This document shows, piece after piece, positions 6,597 to 14,620 of a DNA stretch of 21,048 nt. The DNA lies in assembly GCA_963579925.1 (NCBI GenBank), contig CAUZJA010000023.1, positions 1-21,048 on the forward strand. The letters run 5' to 3'. A model generated the notes under the pieces. The model saw only the letters and a list, made by a program, of their open reading frames with translations, ran no database searches and had not been told where the DNA came from. Positions within the stretch are counted from its first letter, which is position 1; every line of letters begins with the position of its first letter. Made by a program: the position numbers and the translations under genes. The stretch is from UBA1151 sp963579925 (lineage in GTDB: Bacteria; Chloroflexota; Dehalococcoidia; Lucifugimonadales; Lucifugimonadaceae).

Positions 6597-7364
6597 TTAC
6601 GACTCCAGCAGTTTGCGCGTCAGGCCCGCGAGAATCGCATCGCCGTTTTCCAGGCTTCGGACATAATCGGCGGGGGAGCCGTAGGTTTCGTCGAGGCCGG
6701 CTAGCATCTTTTCCATGATTTCTGGGGCAGAGCTGATCATGCCTCGGACGGACGCTGGGTTGGCGGGTTCGAAAAATTCGCGAAATCGTTCGCTGGCAGC
6801 GAATGACTGATCGTACCATTCCTGGGTGTCGCGCTGGGTCAAGGCGAAGTCCTCCACTACTGCCTCCCGAGTTACGCCAACTGCGCTGAGCATCGTGGCG
6901 GAGACCATGCCGGCGCGGTCTTTGCCCATGCTGCAGTGGAGGTAGGTTGGGCGACCGGAGTCGTCGGCCAATAGCTGGAATATCGGGGCCAATTTCTCAG
7001 TGTCGGCCAATTGCGTCAGGTAGAAGCTGCCGTGATCCCAGTCATGGTCGTACGCAAGATACTTTGGGAGGTCGTCGATCACCTGTGGGTCGTTGGCGGG
7101 GATGTGCTGGCGATCTTCCACCTGGTTGGCAAGCAGGCTCTCTGGCCCCAATCGCCCGGTCTGCGTATCTCTGACGTCCAGCTCTCTGGTTATGCCAATG
7201 TTCTTGATGAGCGCATCAACTCCGGGCTGCTCAAGTCGGTCTACGCCTGGGCCGCGGACTACCCGGCCGAACTGCGTTTCGCCGCCGCCGTCTACGGGCA
7301 GCCCTCCCAGGTCTCTGGTGTTGAGCGATCCAGGGATGGAGAGAATTCGATGTTCGTGGTTCAC
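6597..7364 (-). CDS. Tyrosine/serine-type protein phosphatase (Y_phosphatase3-like)
   Basis: The 255-residue product has the active-site signature HCSMGKDRAG (C144 to R150, the C-x5-R loop of Cys-based phosphatases) and the N-terminal SLNTRDLGGLPVDGG motif (about 13-27) typical of bacterial Tyr/Ser phosphatases of the PF13350 type, which act on phosphoproteins or phosphoinositides. The usual RTG after the loop is RAG here. There is no signal peptide, so it is probably cytoplasmic. The start is GTG at 7364, with AGAGGA six bases before it. It is last of five closely spaced genes led by a protein kinase, which suggests that it reverses or tunes that kinase's output; this is inference from position alone. 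Confidence 0.85.
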   Translation of the reverse strand: MNHEHRILSIPGSLNTRDLGGLPVDGGGETQFGRVVRGPGVDRLEQPGVDALIKNIGITRELDVRDTQTGRLGPESLLANQVEDRQHIPANDPQVIDDLPKYLAYDHDWDHGSFYLTQLADTEKLAPIFQLLADDSGRPTYLHCSMGKDRAGMVSATMLSAVGVTREAVVEDFALTQRDTQEWYDQSFAASERFREFFEPANPASVRGMISSAPEIMEKMLAGLDETYGSPADYVRSLENGDAILAGLTRKLLES

Positions 7365-7386
7365 GTGTGGTCCTCTTTGCGGTGAG

Positions 7387-8151
7387 CTATACAGCGGCGT
7401 CGGCGCGTAGCTGGTCGGCGGCGGATACGTCTCCGGTGATGGCGAGATTGGTGTCGGATCCTCTGCCCCAGAGCCAGAGGTTTATCGCCTGGGTGCTGCC
7501 AAATATGGTCGTATCTGCAACAGAATCCGGATCAGCCGGATTGTAGACCGACTTTTCTTCGATGATTTTGCCGGAGGGCGTTGTTCCCAAATATGTATCG
7601 CGGCGGATGAGCCAGTTGCGCATTAGCGCACGCAGTTCGATGACTCCTTCGCCCTGCTCAACTTTGCCCCACTCTGGTGGGCCGCCGATGAACTTCGTGA
7701 GCATTTCTTCTATTCCGTCGGCGCACAGTTCCGCATCGGCTGGCGACTCCGGGCCGTGGGCCTGCTCTGCGTCGACGCGGTGGATGAACGTTTCATGCGC
7801 CATGCGCCGATACCAGAAGCCGACGGTGTGGTCTTCGGCATCCCACGTCCACACGGGTGTGGCGGGGTCTGCGGCGGCGAGGGTAACCAGCAGCTTCGTG
7901 GCGCCTTCAGCGAACCAGTCGATTAGCTCATCGTCGGATGGCAGTTGGACATCGTCACTACCGCGATTATCGGTGTGCCCTCCGCTGACGGTCGCTTCTT
8001 TGGAACGATGAACCTGCCCAACGTGGGCGACCACGTCGCGAACGTTCCACCCGGGGCATGCTGGCACATCAGCCTGAAGGCCTTTTTGGGCAGCGGTAAT
8101 CAGCAGTTCTGAATCGTTAGATATCGCGCCAAGGTAGTCGTTGAATCGCAA
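7387..8151 (-). CDS. TIGR03083-family protein (maleylpyruvate isomerase-like, DinB fold)
   Basis: The 254-residue product resembles the mycothiol-dependent maleylpyruvate isomerase-like family. The N-terminal four-helix domain has VPACPGWNVRDVVAHVGQVHR (29-49) and MAHETFIHRVDAEQAHG (about 118-133), giving the candidate metal ligands H43, E120 and H124. A smaller alpha/beta C-terminal domain (about 165-254) fits the MDMPI C-terminal domain. In known members these proteins use a low-molecular-weight thiol; the substrate here is unknown, and family members are often annotated too specifically. The start is TTG at 8151, with GGAG six bases upstream. It lies 22 bases before the phosphatase gene and 41 after the kelch lipoprotein gene. 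Confidence 0.85.
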   Translation of the reverse strand: MRFNDYLGAISNDSELLITAAQKGLQADVPACPGWNVRDVVAHVGQVHRSKEATVSGGHTDNRGSDDVQLPSDDELIDWFAEGATKLLVTLAAADPATPVWTWDAEDHTVGFWYRRMAHETFIHRVDAEQAHGPESPADAELCADGIEEMLTKFIGGPPEWGKVEQGEGVIELRALMRNWLIRRDTYLGTTPSGKIIEEKSVYNPADPDSVADTTIFGSTQAINLWLWGRGSDTNLAITGDVSAADQLRADAAV

Positions 8152-8192
8152 TTTATTCTCCGTTGCGGGAAGGTTTAGGCGTCCAGATTCAC

Positions 8193-9389
8193 CTAGCGGG
8201 TCGGCACTCTGTACACCCAGGTTTCTGGAACCAGTCCGAGGAATTCATCACCCTTCCCGAACGCGTATATCTGGTCGTCAGCGGTGAGGATGATTCTGCC
8301 ATCTCCATCAAACGATATGTCGATTGGCTCGGCATCCCAAACGTCTTTCTCATCGTCGTAAATGAGGATGGAAGTCGCACCGCTGCGCCCGTCGAATCCG
8401 ATGGCTAGTGCCCGACCGTCAGACAGCGTTCCGAGTGGGTTCATGCCGCCCGGTGCGTCGGTGATCGACGTCCACTCATCGGTATTGGAGTCGTATATCT
8501 CTGACTTCAGCGTTGACTCGGAGCCCTGGAACCCGCCGACGACGAGACCTCGGCCGCCTTCGAGCGCCCAAATAGCGGCATTGCGACGCTTCTCATTCAT
8601 CGGTGCCGTTTCCGTCCACGTATCGTCGTCGGGATGGTAGATCGCAGCCCTGTTGCTGAGAGAGGTTCCCTCGCCAATCAATGCCACTGTTCCGTCATCC
8701 AGCAACAGTGACGCCTGAAAATAGCGCTGTAGCAGCGTCGTATCGGCGGCTTCTTTCCACTGCCCGGTTTTGGCGTTGAATCTTTCCACTGATTCGGTGG
8801 GCTCCGCCGTGTTGTTGGCACCGCCGATGAGCAGCGCATTACCGCTCAACATTGGTGCTACGGTTGATGCGTTTCGGCGATTGTTCAGCGGGCCAGTCTC
8901 AGACCACTCACCTGCTTTGACCTTGTAGATCTGGCTGTGGTCACTTGGGGCGTATGCCGGCGCGTCGGTAACGAGAATATCGCCGTTGGAAAGCCGTATC
9001 GGCGGGCTTGAGGCGGTGATGGCGTAGGGCATCTCGACCGCCTCACTCCACTCATCTGTCTCGGAATCGTAGATCTCGCTGTGGAGCATAACGCCATCGT
9101 TGCCCGCGCCACCGAAGACGAGGATTCGGCCATCGGGCAGCGACTCTGCGTGGAAGTTGGCTCGTCGCTCGCTGCGTGGAGCCAGTTGCACCCATTCACC
9201 GGCTATGGGAGTTGCTTTGACGGCCGGTTGCGGCGTGGGCGAGGGCACGATGAGGAGCGACGGTGCGGGCTTGAGGGTGGGGAGCGGTGTGGGGGCGTCG
9301 ACGGCACCAGAAGAGTCGCCGGAAGTGCCGCAGGCAAGCGCGAGCAACAGCAGCATTGCCGTTGCGGAGAGCGTAACCAGTCTTTGCAC
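8193..9389 (-). CDS. Kelch-repeat lipoprotein
   Basis: The 398-residue product has a signal peptide ending in the lipobox LALAC (C20), then a Pro/Thr-rich tether (about 30-62), then five to six repeats of about 50 residues with the kelch pattern: LPDGRILVFGG followed by SEIYDSETDEW, and again LLIGG/VERFNAKTGQW, VALIGE/AAIYHPDDDTW, LVVGG/SEIYDSNTDEW, LAIG/ILIYDDEKDVW. Such repeats form a beta-propeller, so this should be a membrane-anchored propeller facing outward, with a binding rather than obvious catalytic role. The start is GTG at 9389, seven bases after the transporter stop and without a visible ribosome-binding site; a TATAAT lies six bases before the GTG, so a leaderless transcript is possible. 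The final residues (ETWVYRVPTR) look like the closing strand. Confidence 0.85.
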   Translation of the reverse strand: MQRLVTLSATAMLLLLALACGTSGDSSGAVDAPTPLPTLKPAPSLLIVPSPTPQPAVKATPIAGEWVQLAPRSERRANFHAESLPDGRILVFGGAGNDGVMLHSEIYDSETDEWSEAVEMPYAITASSPPIRLSNGDILVTDAPAYAPSDHSQIYKVKAGEWSETGPLNNRRNASTVAPMLSGNALLIGGANNTAEPTESVERFNAKTGQWKEAADTTLLQRYFQASLLLDDGTVALIGEGTSLSNRAAIYHPDDDTWTETAPMNEKRRNAAIWALEGGRGLVVGGFQGSESTLKSEIYDSNTDEWTSITDAPGGMNPLGTLSDGRALAIGFDGRSGATSILIYDDEKDVWDAEPIDISFDGDGRIILTADDQIYAFGKGDEFLGLVPETWVYRVPTR

Positions 9390-9396
9390 CGGCGAA

Positions 9397-10644
9397 TTAT
9401 ATCGGTTGCGTCGAATGCGGATCAGCGTTGGTAGGTTGCTGAGGCCGGGCCATCAGAAGCGCCGCTGCGCCGATGAGGTAGAGGACGATAACGAGTGCGA
9501 ATGCCATCGTGTAGCTATCGCTGGCGTCGAAGATGACTCCCGCAACGATTGGCCCCACCAGATGCGGGATGATTCCTGCCAGCGTGACGAGGCCCATGAT
9601 CGACCCAAACGCTCTGATTCCGAAGGTGTCTGAGACGATTAGCGCGTTGAGTACTCCCATGCCGCCAAATCCCAGGCCGAATACGACGACGGCTAACCAG
9701 ATGAGTTGAGATCCGCCTGCGACGATAAATAGCAGCAGCCCGATGGCCTGAATTGCCAGCGTGATGATGAATGATGGCCGGGCAGAGATGCGCTCGCTTA
9801 CGAACCCGAAGACGAATTTGCCAATGAGGCCAACGGAGGCGATGGCCGTAAGCGCGCCTGCCGCTGCGCCACGGTTGAAGCCCTCACTCTCCAGATGAGG
9901 GATGAGCTGCGTTAGGACAACTGAGTACGTGAACGCCCCTCCCGTGACGCCGATGGCGATCAGGTAGAAGGCGGGTGAGCGTAGTGCTTCGCTGCGGGTG
10001 ATGCCGCTCAAACCGCCACTCTCGGGGGCACCGTCACTGTCACTTTCACTGGTACTCGCAGCGTTGCGAGGTGCGTTCTCCCGAACGACTAGTAAGACGA
10101 CGACGGCCAGGGCCAACACGAGCAGGCCCAAAGACGCAAAGCCCCATCGCCAGCCCGCCAGAGCGATCATCGATGCTGCCAGAGGAACAATTGTCAGACC
10201 GCCAAAGTTGTTCCCGGCGGTGACGAAGCTCATCATCCGGCCGCTGGTTAGCGGGAACCAGATTCCGACGAGCCGCCCAGCAGGCAAGATGGTAGCGCCG
10301 GGCATGCCGATGCTGGATATCGCCGTGAAGAGATAGAAGTGCCACAACTCATGCGTCGCGCTCCGGAGCAGCAGGCCAAGCGAGATCAACAGCAGCGACG
10401 ACACCATCACAGGTCGTGCGCCGTACCGGTCCATCAACCGGCCAGAGATAGGCGCAACCAGCCCGGAGACGACACTCAGGGCAAGCGCCCCATTGATCTC
10501 AGTCCGACTCCACCCGAACTCCGCCTCCAGAGGCTCAACAAACGCACCAAACGCATATCCGGTTACGCCAACGGTGATGCCGGTAGACAGAAACGCAGCA
10601 ATCGCAACGTTCCAGCCGTAGTAGATGCGGGTGACGCGAGCCAA
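9397..10644 (-). CDS. MFS transporter, monocarboxylate/oxalate-formate type
   Basis: The 415-residue product is a twelve-span major facilitator. The start YYGWNVAIAAFLSTGITVGVTGY and FGWSRTEINGA are typical of the monocarboxylate and oxalate:formate antiporter branch, and the loop motif GRLMDRYGARP (68-78) is the MFS motif A between spans 2 and 3. A central hydrophilic loop with SESDSDGAPESGG (about 198-210) separates the two six-span halves. The substrate cannot be told from sequence; an organic anion is a fair guess. The start is TTG at 10644, 17 bases after the kinase stop, with no clear ribosome-binding site, so translation may be coupled. The last hydrophobic span is followed by a short polar tail. 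Confidence 0.88.
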   Translation of the reverse strand: MARVTRIYYGWNVAIAAFLSTGITVGVTGYAFGAFVEPLEAEFGWSRTEINGALALSVVSGLVAPISGRLMDRYGARPVMVSSLLLISLGLLLRSATHELWHFYLFTAISSIGMPGATILPAGRLVGIWFPLTSGRMMSFVTAGNNFGGLTIVPLAASMIALAGWRWGFASLGLLVLALAVVVLLVVRENAPRNAASTSESDSDGAPESGGLSGITRSEALRSPAFYLIAIGVTGGAFTYSVVLTQLIPHLESEGFNRGAAAGALTAIASVGLIGKFVFGFVSERISARPSFIITLAIQAIGLLLFIVAGGSQLIWLAVVVFGLGFGGMGVLNALIVSDTFGIRAFGSIMGLVTLAGIIPHLVGPIVAGVIFDASDSYTMAFALVIVLYLIGAAALLMARPQQPTNADPHSTQPI

Positions 10645-10661
10645 ACGCGAGATCGTGACCG

Positions 10662-13600
10662 CTACGCCTTCAACATCTCGCGTTGCGCCAGTACCCGACG
10701 CGTGAGCAACTTCATGCCGAACTCCAGGGCAATCGCCAGTGCGCCATCCTGTAGTTCACCCACCTTTCCAGCCTGCGATTCGTCTTTCTGCAGCGCATCC
10801 GCATAGTTGAACTTTGCCCAGGCCACTTCAGGCATATACCCGGCTTTCTCACAGAACTGGATAGCGTCCTCGAAATGCCCTGAGGCTTGATTTCTGTCCC
10901 CAATCAGGACCGATAGTTGTCCCAACAGACCGTCGGCCGAAGCTCCAAATAGAGCTAAACCGTCATACGGCAATAGTGCGCGGTAACGATCAAGATCGCC
11001 GTCAATATCTTGATCATGTATTGCTATGGCGGCAGCACCCACCTTCCGTAAAAGCCAATGGTCCGCGATCGAATCACCCTCACGCCTAAGAAATATTTGC
11101 CCCAATTTCCCTCTGCCTAGATCGATCTCTGCTCTGATACCGCCACCAAGAATGGGTGCCAATATCCACAGAGGGGCTGCGGCGACAATTTGCTGCTCAA
11201 TCCGTCGCAAATGCTCATCAAGAGCTTGCTTAAACAGATCCTGCGCTGTGTCATGCCTGTCTTCCTCCGCGGCGGCCCAGCCCGCCAATGCGCGAGACAC
11301 CAGGCCAAAAATATCCTCAAATTCAGCCTCAACCTCAAAATCCTGATGGCTGTAATCGCCCGTGATGATCCTGAATGCAAGTCCAAACGCGATCGTCTGC
11401 TGAAATCTCGTTTCGTCCTTGGTAGCTCGTGCCAGATCAATCGTCAAATCGTGGTGCTGCTCAGCGATCTCGCGATCGCCAGTCATCGCATAGGACATCG
11501 CGAGGCTCTGACGCGCCACCAGGGCCGGACGCTGATCGCCCGCCCGTTGGGCGGCGGCAAGCGCAGCCTCTAATGATCGTCGTCCCTCAACGATATTGCC
11601 AAGGCCATTCTGAATAGACCCGAGGCAATACAGTCCCCACGCTTCGGCACTTGCCATGCTCTCGCGCTGGGCAATCTCTATACCGTGCTTCATCGCGGCC
11701 AGCGCCTCGTCAATATCGCCGTTAAGCCCAGCAATTTGCATCCCGCGACGCGGCCATGAAATTGCGGTTTCAGCGGAATCCGGCGTCAAGTACTCCGGGG
11801 CCTTCACCGTCAGGGTGGCGCTATTGGGGAGAGCGACACCTTGATAGGGGACTATCGTCACTTGCGCGGCGCGGGCCATATCGTCCTGCGAACGGAAGTG
11901 GTCAAATGCCTCAACAAGCCTGCCCAGACCTCGGTTCTGATCGGCGCCTCCGGTCAGCGAATATATCTCGGCGCGGCCCAACCCAAATAGTATTTCAGCG
12001 AGTTCATCGTCCACCGGGTCATCGCCACGGGCCTCATTCGCTCGAGAAAAGTGGGCCAGTGCCTCGTCATACCCAAGCGATTCCAAAGCCGCGTGGCCAG
12101 CCATTACTGAATAGGTAACCACCTTTTCAGTACCGTGAATCGTCTGCGCCTGGTCGAAGTGGTATGCCAGCGTCTCGGCATGGGCCGTCAGATCATCGCG
12201 GTAGAGCTCCTCGAATGCCACAGCTACGCGGGAATGCACTCTAACGCGTCGGGTTAGCGATAACTCATCGCCGAGTGTCTGCTGGATTACTGCATGGCTG
12301 AATTGGTACTGGCCGACCTCGCCGGGGAACTCTTCAATGACGCGGGCGTTGAGTCCCTCGTCAATCACATCAAGCAGGCGATCATGCGTGAGGTCTTCTG
12401 ACAGCGCATCCAACTCATCCAGAGTGAACTGGCGTCCAATCACCGCGGCATCTGTCAGAACTGAGTTCGTTCGCTCCGAAAGCTTGTCCAAGCGGCGTCC
12501 AATGATTTCCCGCACCCCCCCCGGTGTCCGTATAGACCACGAATCACGCGACGCAAGATTCTCTGGAGTTAGCTCTCCTTCCTGCACGAACAATCGCACG
12601 GTCTCCGTGACGAACAGCGGGTTACCCTCAGTCTGGGTGTGAATCGCATCGATGAGACCTTGGGGAGGGTTCACACCTGCAGCCAGTTCGATGAAACGGC
12701 CAACGTCATCATGCGTCAGTCCGCGCAGCAACACCCGCTCAAAGAGGCGTTCACGCATCAAATCACCAAGCGTCACAGTGAGCGGGTGGCGTTGATTGAG
12801 CTCCATATCACGATTTGTCCCAACCAGCATCACCCTTGATGACCCTAGCTCCCTCGCTACAAATTCCAGAAGCAGCAGTGATGGCTTATCCGCCCAATGC
12901 AGGTCATCCAGTATCAAGACCAGCGGCTTCACTTGACTCGCGTTCTTCAAGAACGTGGCAATGGAATCGAAAAGCCTGAACCGTGCCGACTCCGGGTCAT
13001 CTAACGGCGCAGGTGGCTGAAGATCAGGCAGGCTGGTCTTCACATCATCAACAATCTCAGAGATCACACTGGCGGTGGAACCCATCTCGCGGCGGAGCTC
13101 ATCCGGATCGCGACTGGTTACATAGGACCGTATCGCCTGCACCCATGGCCAGTACGGCGGTGCGCCGCCTTCGTAGCAGCGGCCCCAGAGCACTTGCGCA
13201 CTGCGAAGCCCGGCGTAGGTTTCAAGCTCGTGTGAGGTGCGCGTCTTGCCTATCCCTGGCTCGCCAACGAGGCCGACCATGCCGCCACGGCCGGAGAGGG
13301 CGTTTTCCAGTTTTGCTTTTAGCTGATCTGTTTCTGCGTGACGATCAACGAAGACACCGGAGGCCATAGCGTCCAGAGAGCCAGTGGCATTGCCCGGCTC
13401 CCCACTCTCTCCAGCAGAGGCCTGGGGTGAGGATGCGTTTGAAGTATCGATAGCCCCTATCGCCGCCAACACATCACTCGCCGATTCCGGTCGCTCGGCG
13501 GGATTCTTGGACATGAGGCGCATGATCAGAGAGTCCAACTGAGCGGGAATATCCGGGTTGTGCCACTGTGGTGCAACGGGCGGCGTGTTGATGTGCTGGC

Positions 13601-14534
13601 CAATGATGGCGATGTCATCGTCACCCATGAAGGGCGGGCGGCCGGTGACCATCTCGTAGAGCATAGCACCCAGCGAATACAGATCAGCCTGCGCCGTGAT
13701 CTCACCGCCGGTCGCCTGCTCCGGCGGCATGTAGCTCACCGTGCCAACCATCATCTTCTCTTGCGTGAGACGTGAGCGATCGAGGGAGATAGCGAGGCCA
13801 AAGTCACCGATGCGAACAGTCGCTGGCCCCGAGCCTGTTGGCGAGTCTGATAGCCAGATGTTGCCCGGCTTCAGGTCGCGGTGGATGATCGCCTTTGAGT
13901 GAGCGAATTCGAGACCACTCAGGATCTCACTGGCAATTCGTAGCGCATCTTCAAGAGGTAATCGGCGATTCTCAGCGCTCTCAATCAGCGCCTCAACATC
14001 TCCTCCGCCCATGAGTGGCTGAACCATGAATGGCTGCCCTGCCTCCTCGCCCAGATCGAAGATTGGCATGATGTTGGGATGGTCGCCCAGACGGGCCATC
14101 GCCTGGGCTTCTCGAGTGATGCGCTGGCGAGACGCTACATCGAGGCCCTCAGCCTTGATGAGGCCGAACGCGACATCACGATCGAGCGTCGTGTCGTGCG
14201 CCAGATAGACCTTCTTCTTGCCGCCCTCACCCAGCAGGCTTTTGACTTCATAGCGGCCGTTAGCGAAAGACGCCGGGGTTTCATCGGCGTTAGGTGACGG
14301 TATAGCACTGGGTTGATCACCGGTGTCTGGCACATCTACCGGCGATCCCAGCGCGGCCTCAGCCATCGCCTTGAACATCAAGGCATCAGCATTTTCTGGA
14401 CCTGCCGTCAAAACCGCTCGAATTGAAGACAAAGCGGCATCCCAGTCAGCGTCGTTGACTGCTGACTCCACTCTGTCCAGTAGGGCATCTAGTTGCCGCT
14501 GCACACGCTCAGAAGGCATAGTGCAGGGCATCAT
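10662..14534 (-). CDS. Ser/Thr protein kinase fused to AAA-type ATPase and TPR-like region
   Basis: The 1290-residue product has a short TPR-like N-terminus (about 8-62), a kinase domain (about 94-360), an AAA_16-type ATPase domain (about 396-700) with Walker A GEPGIGKT (424-431) and Walker B LVLILDDLHW (538-547), and a long helical repeat region to the end. Kinase motifs include HRDLKPGN (218-225), DFG (244-246), the PPEQ version of APE (270-273) and the helix-C Glu in REAQAM (E142). The invariant VAIK lysine is missing: VAFG (121-124) stands there. The glycine loop reads GEGGKKKV, so K107 occupies the third-glycine position, as in WNK kinases. There is no C-terminal HTH or cyclase domain and no membrane span. 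The ATPase-plus-repeats part resembles STAND-like signal integrators. The start, ATG 14534 or 14531, has no obvious ribosome-binding site. It leads the five-gene unit; K127 could also serve as the ATP-binding lysine. Confidence 0.9.
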   Translation of the reverse strand: MMPCTMPSERVQRQLDALLDRVESAVNDADWDAALSSIRAVLTAGPENADALMFKAMAEAALGSPVDVPDTGDQPSAIPSPNADETPASFANGRYEVKSLLGEGGKKKVYLAHDTTLDRDVAFGLIKAEGLDVASRQRITREAQAMARLGDHPNIMPIFDLGEEAGQPFMVQPLMGGGDVEALIESAENRRLPLEDALRIASEILSGLEFAHSKAIIHRDLKPGNIWLSDSPTGSGPATVRIGDFGLAISLDRSRLTQEKMMVGTVSYMPPEQATGGEITAQADLYSLGAMLYEMVTGRPPFMGDDDIAIIGQHINTPPVAPQWHNPDIPAQLDSLIMRLMSKNPAERPESASDVLAAIGAIDTSNASSPQASAGESGEPGNATGSLDAMASGVFVDRHAETDQLKAKLENALSGRGGMVGLVGEPGIGKTRTSHELETYAGLRSAQVLWGRCYEGGAPPYWPWVQAIRSYVTSRDPDELRREMGSTASVISEIVDDVKTSLPDLQPPAPLDDPESARFRLFDSIATFLKNASQVKPLVLILDDLHWADKPSLLLLEFVARELGSSRVMLVGTNRDMELNQRHPLTVTLGDLMRERLFERVLLRGLTHDDVGRFIELAAGVNPPQGLIDAIHTQTEGNPLFVTETVRLFVQEGELTPENLASRDSWSIRTPGGVREIIGRRLDKLSERTNSVLTDAAVIGRQFTLDELDALSEDLTHDRLLDVIDEGLNARVIEEFPGEVGQYQFSHAVIQQTLGDELSLTRRVRVHSRVAVAFEELYRDDLTAHAETLAYHFDQAQTIHGTEKVVTYSVMAGHAALESLGYDEALAHFSRANEARGDDPVDDELAEILFGLGRAEIYSLTGGADQNRGLGRLVEAFDHFRSQDDMARAAQVTIVPYQGVALPNSATLTVKAPEYLTPDSAETAISWPRRGMQIAGLNGDIDEALAAMKHGIEIAQRESMASAEAWGLYCLGSIQNGLGNIVEGRRSLEAALAAAQRAGDQRPALVARQSLAMSYAMTGDREIAEQHHDLTIDLARATKDETRFQQTIAFGLAFRIITGDYSHQDFEVEAEFEDIFGLVSRALAGWAAAEEDRHDTAQDLFKQALDEHLRRIEQQIVAAAPLWILAPILGGGIRAEIDLGRGKLGQIFLRREGDSIADHWLLRKVGAAAIAIHDQDIDGDLDRYRALLPYDGLALFGASADGLLGQLSVLIGDRNQASGHFEDAIQFCEKAGYMPEVAWAKFNYADALQKDESQAGKVGELQDGALAIALEFGMKLLTRRVLAQREMLKA

Positions 14535-14620
14535 AAGCGAAGTTCGCTAGACGCGTGTGCTACCTATGCTTTGTGATCAAAACCACAGCGGAATTCAACT
14601 AAAACAAGGCACCTGTGGCC

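Noticed and set aside
4830..6600. CRISPR array
   Set aside because: The repeats are of several families, irregularly spaced and in both orientations, with no constant spacer length and no cas genes.
12983..13369. Plus-strand open frame of 128 codons inside the kinase gene
   Set aside because: It is opposite the AAA ATPase region, whose minus-strand motifs (Walker A and B) are clear; it has no domain and no start signal.
14535..14620. Possible terminator between dapA and the kinase gene (CCACAG...CTGTGG followed by TTTT on the minus strand)
   Set aside because: The stem has only six pairs and a loop of 24 bases, so it is too weak to call; the kinase may or may not have its own promoter.
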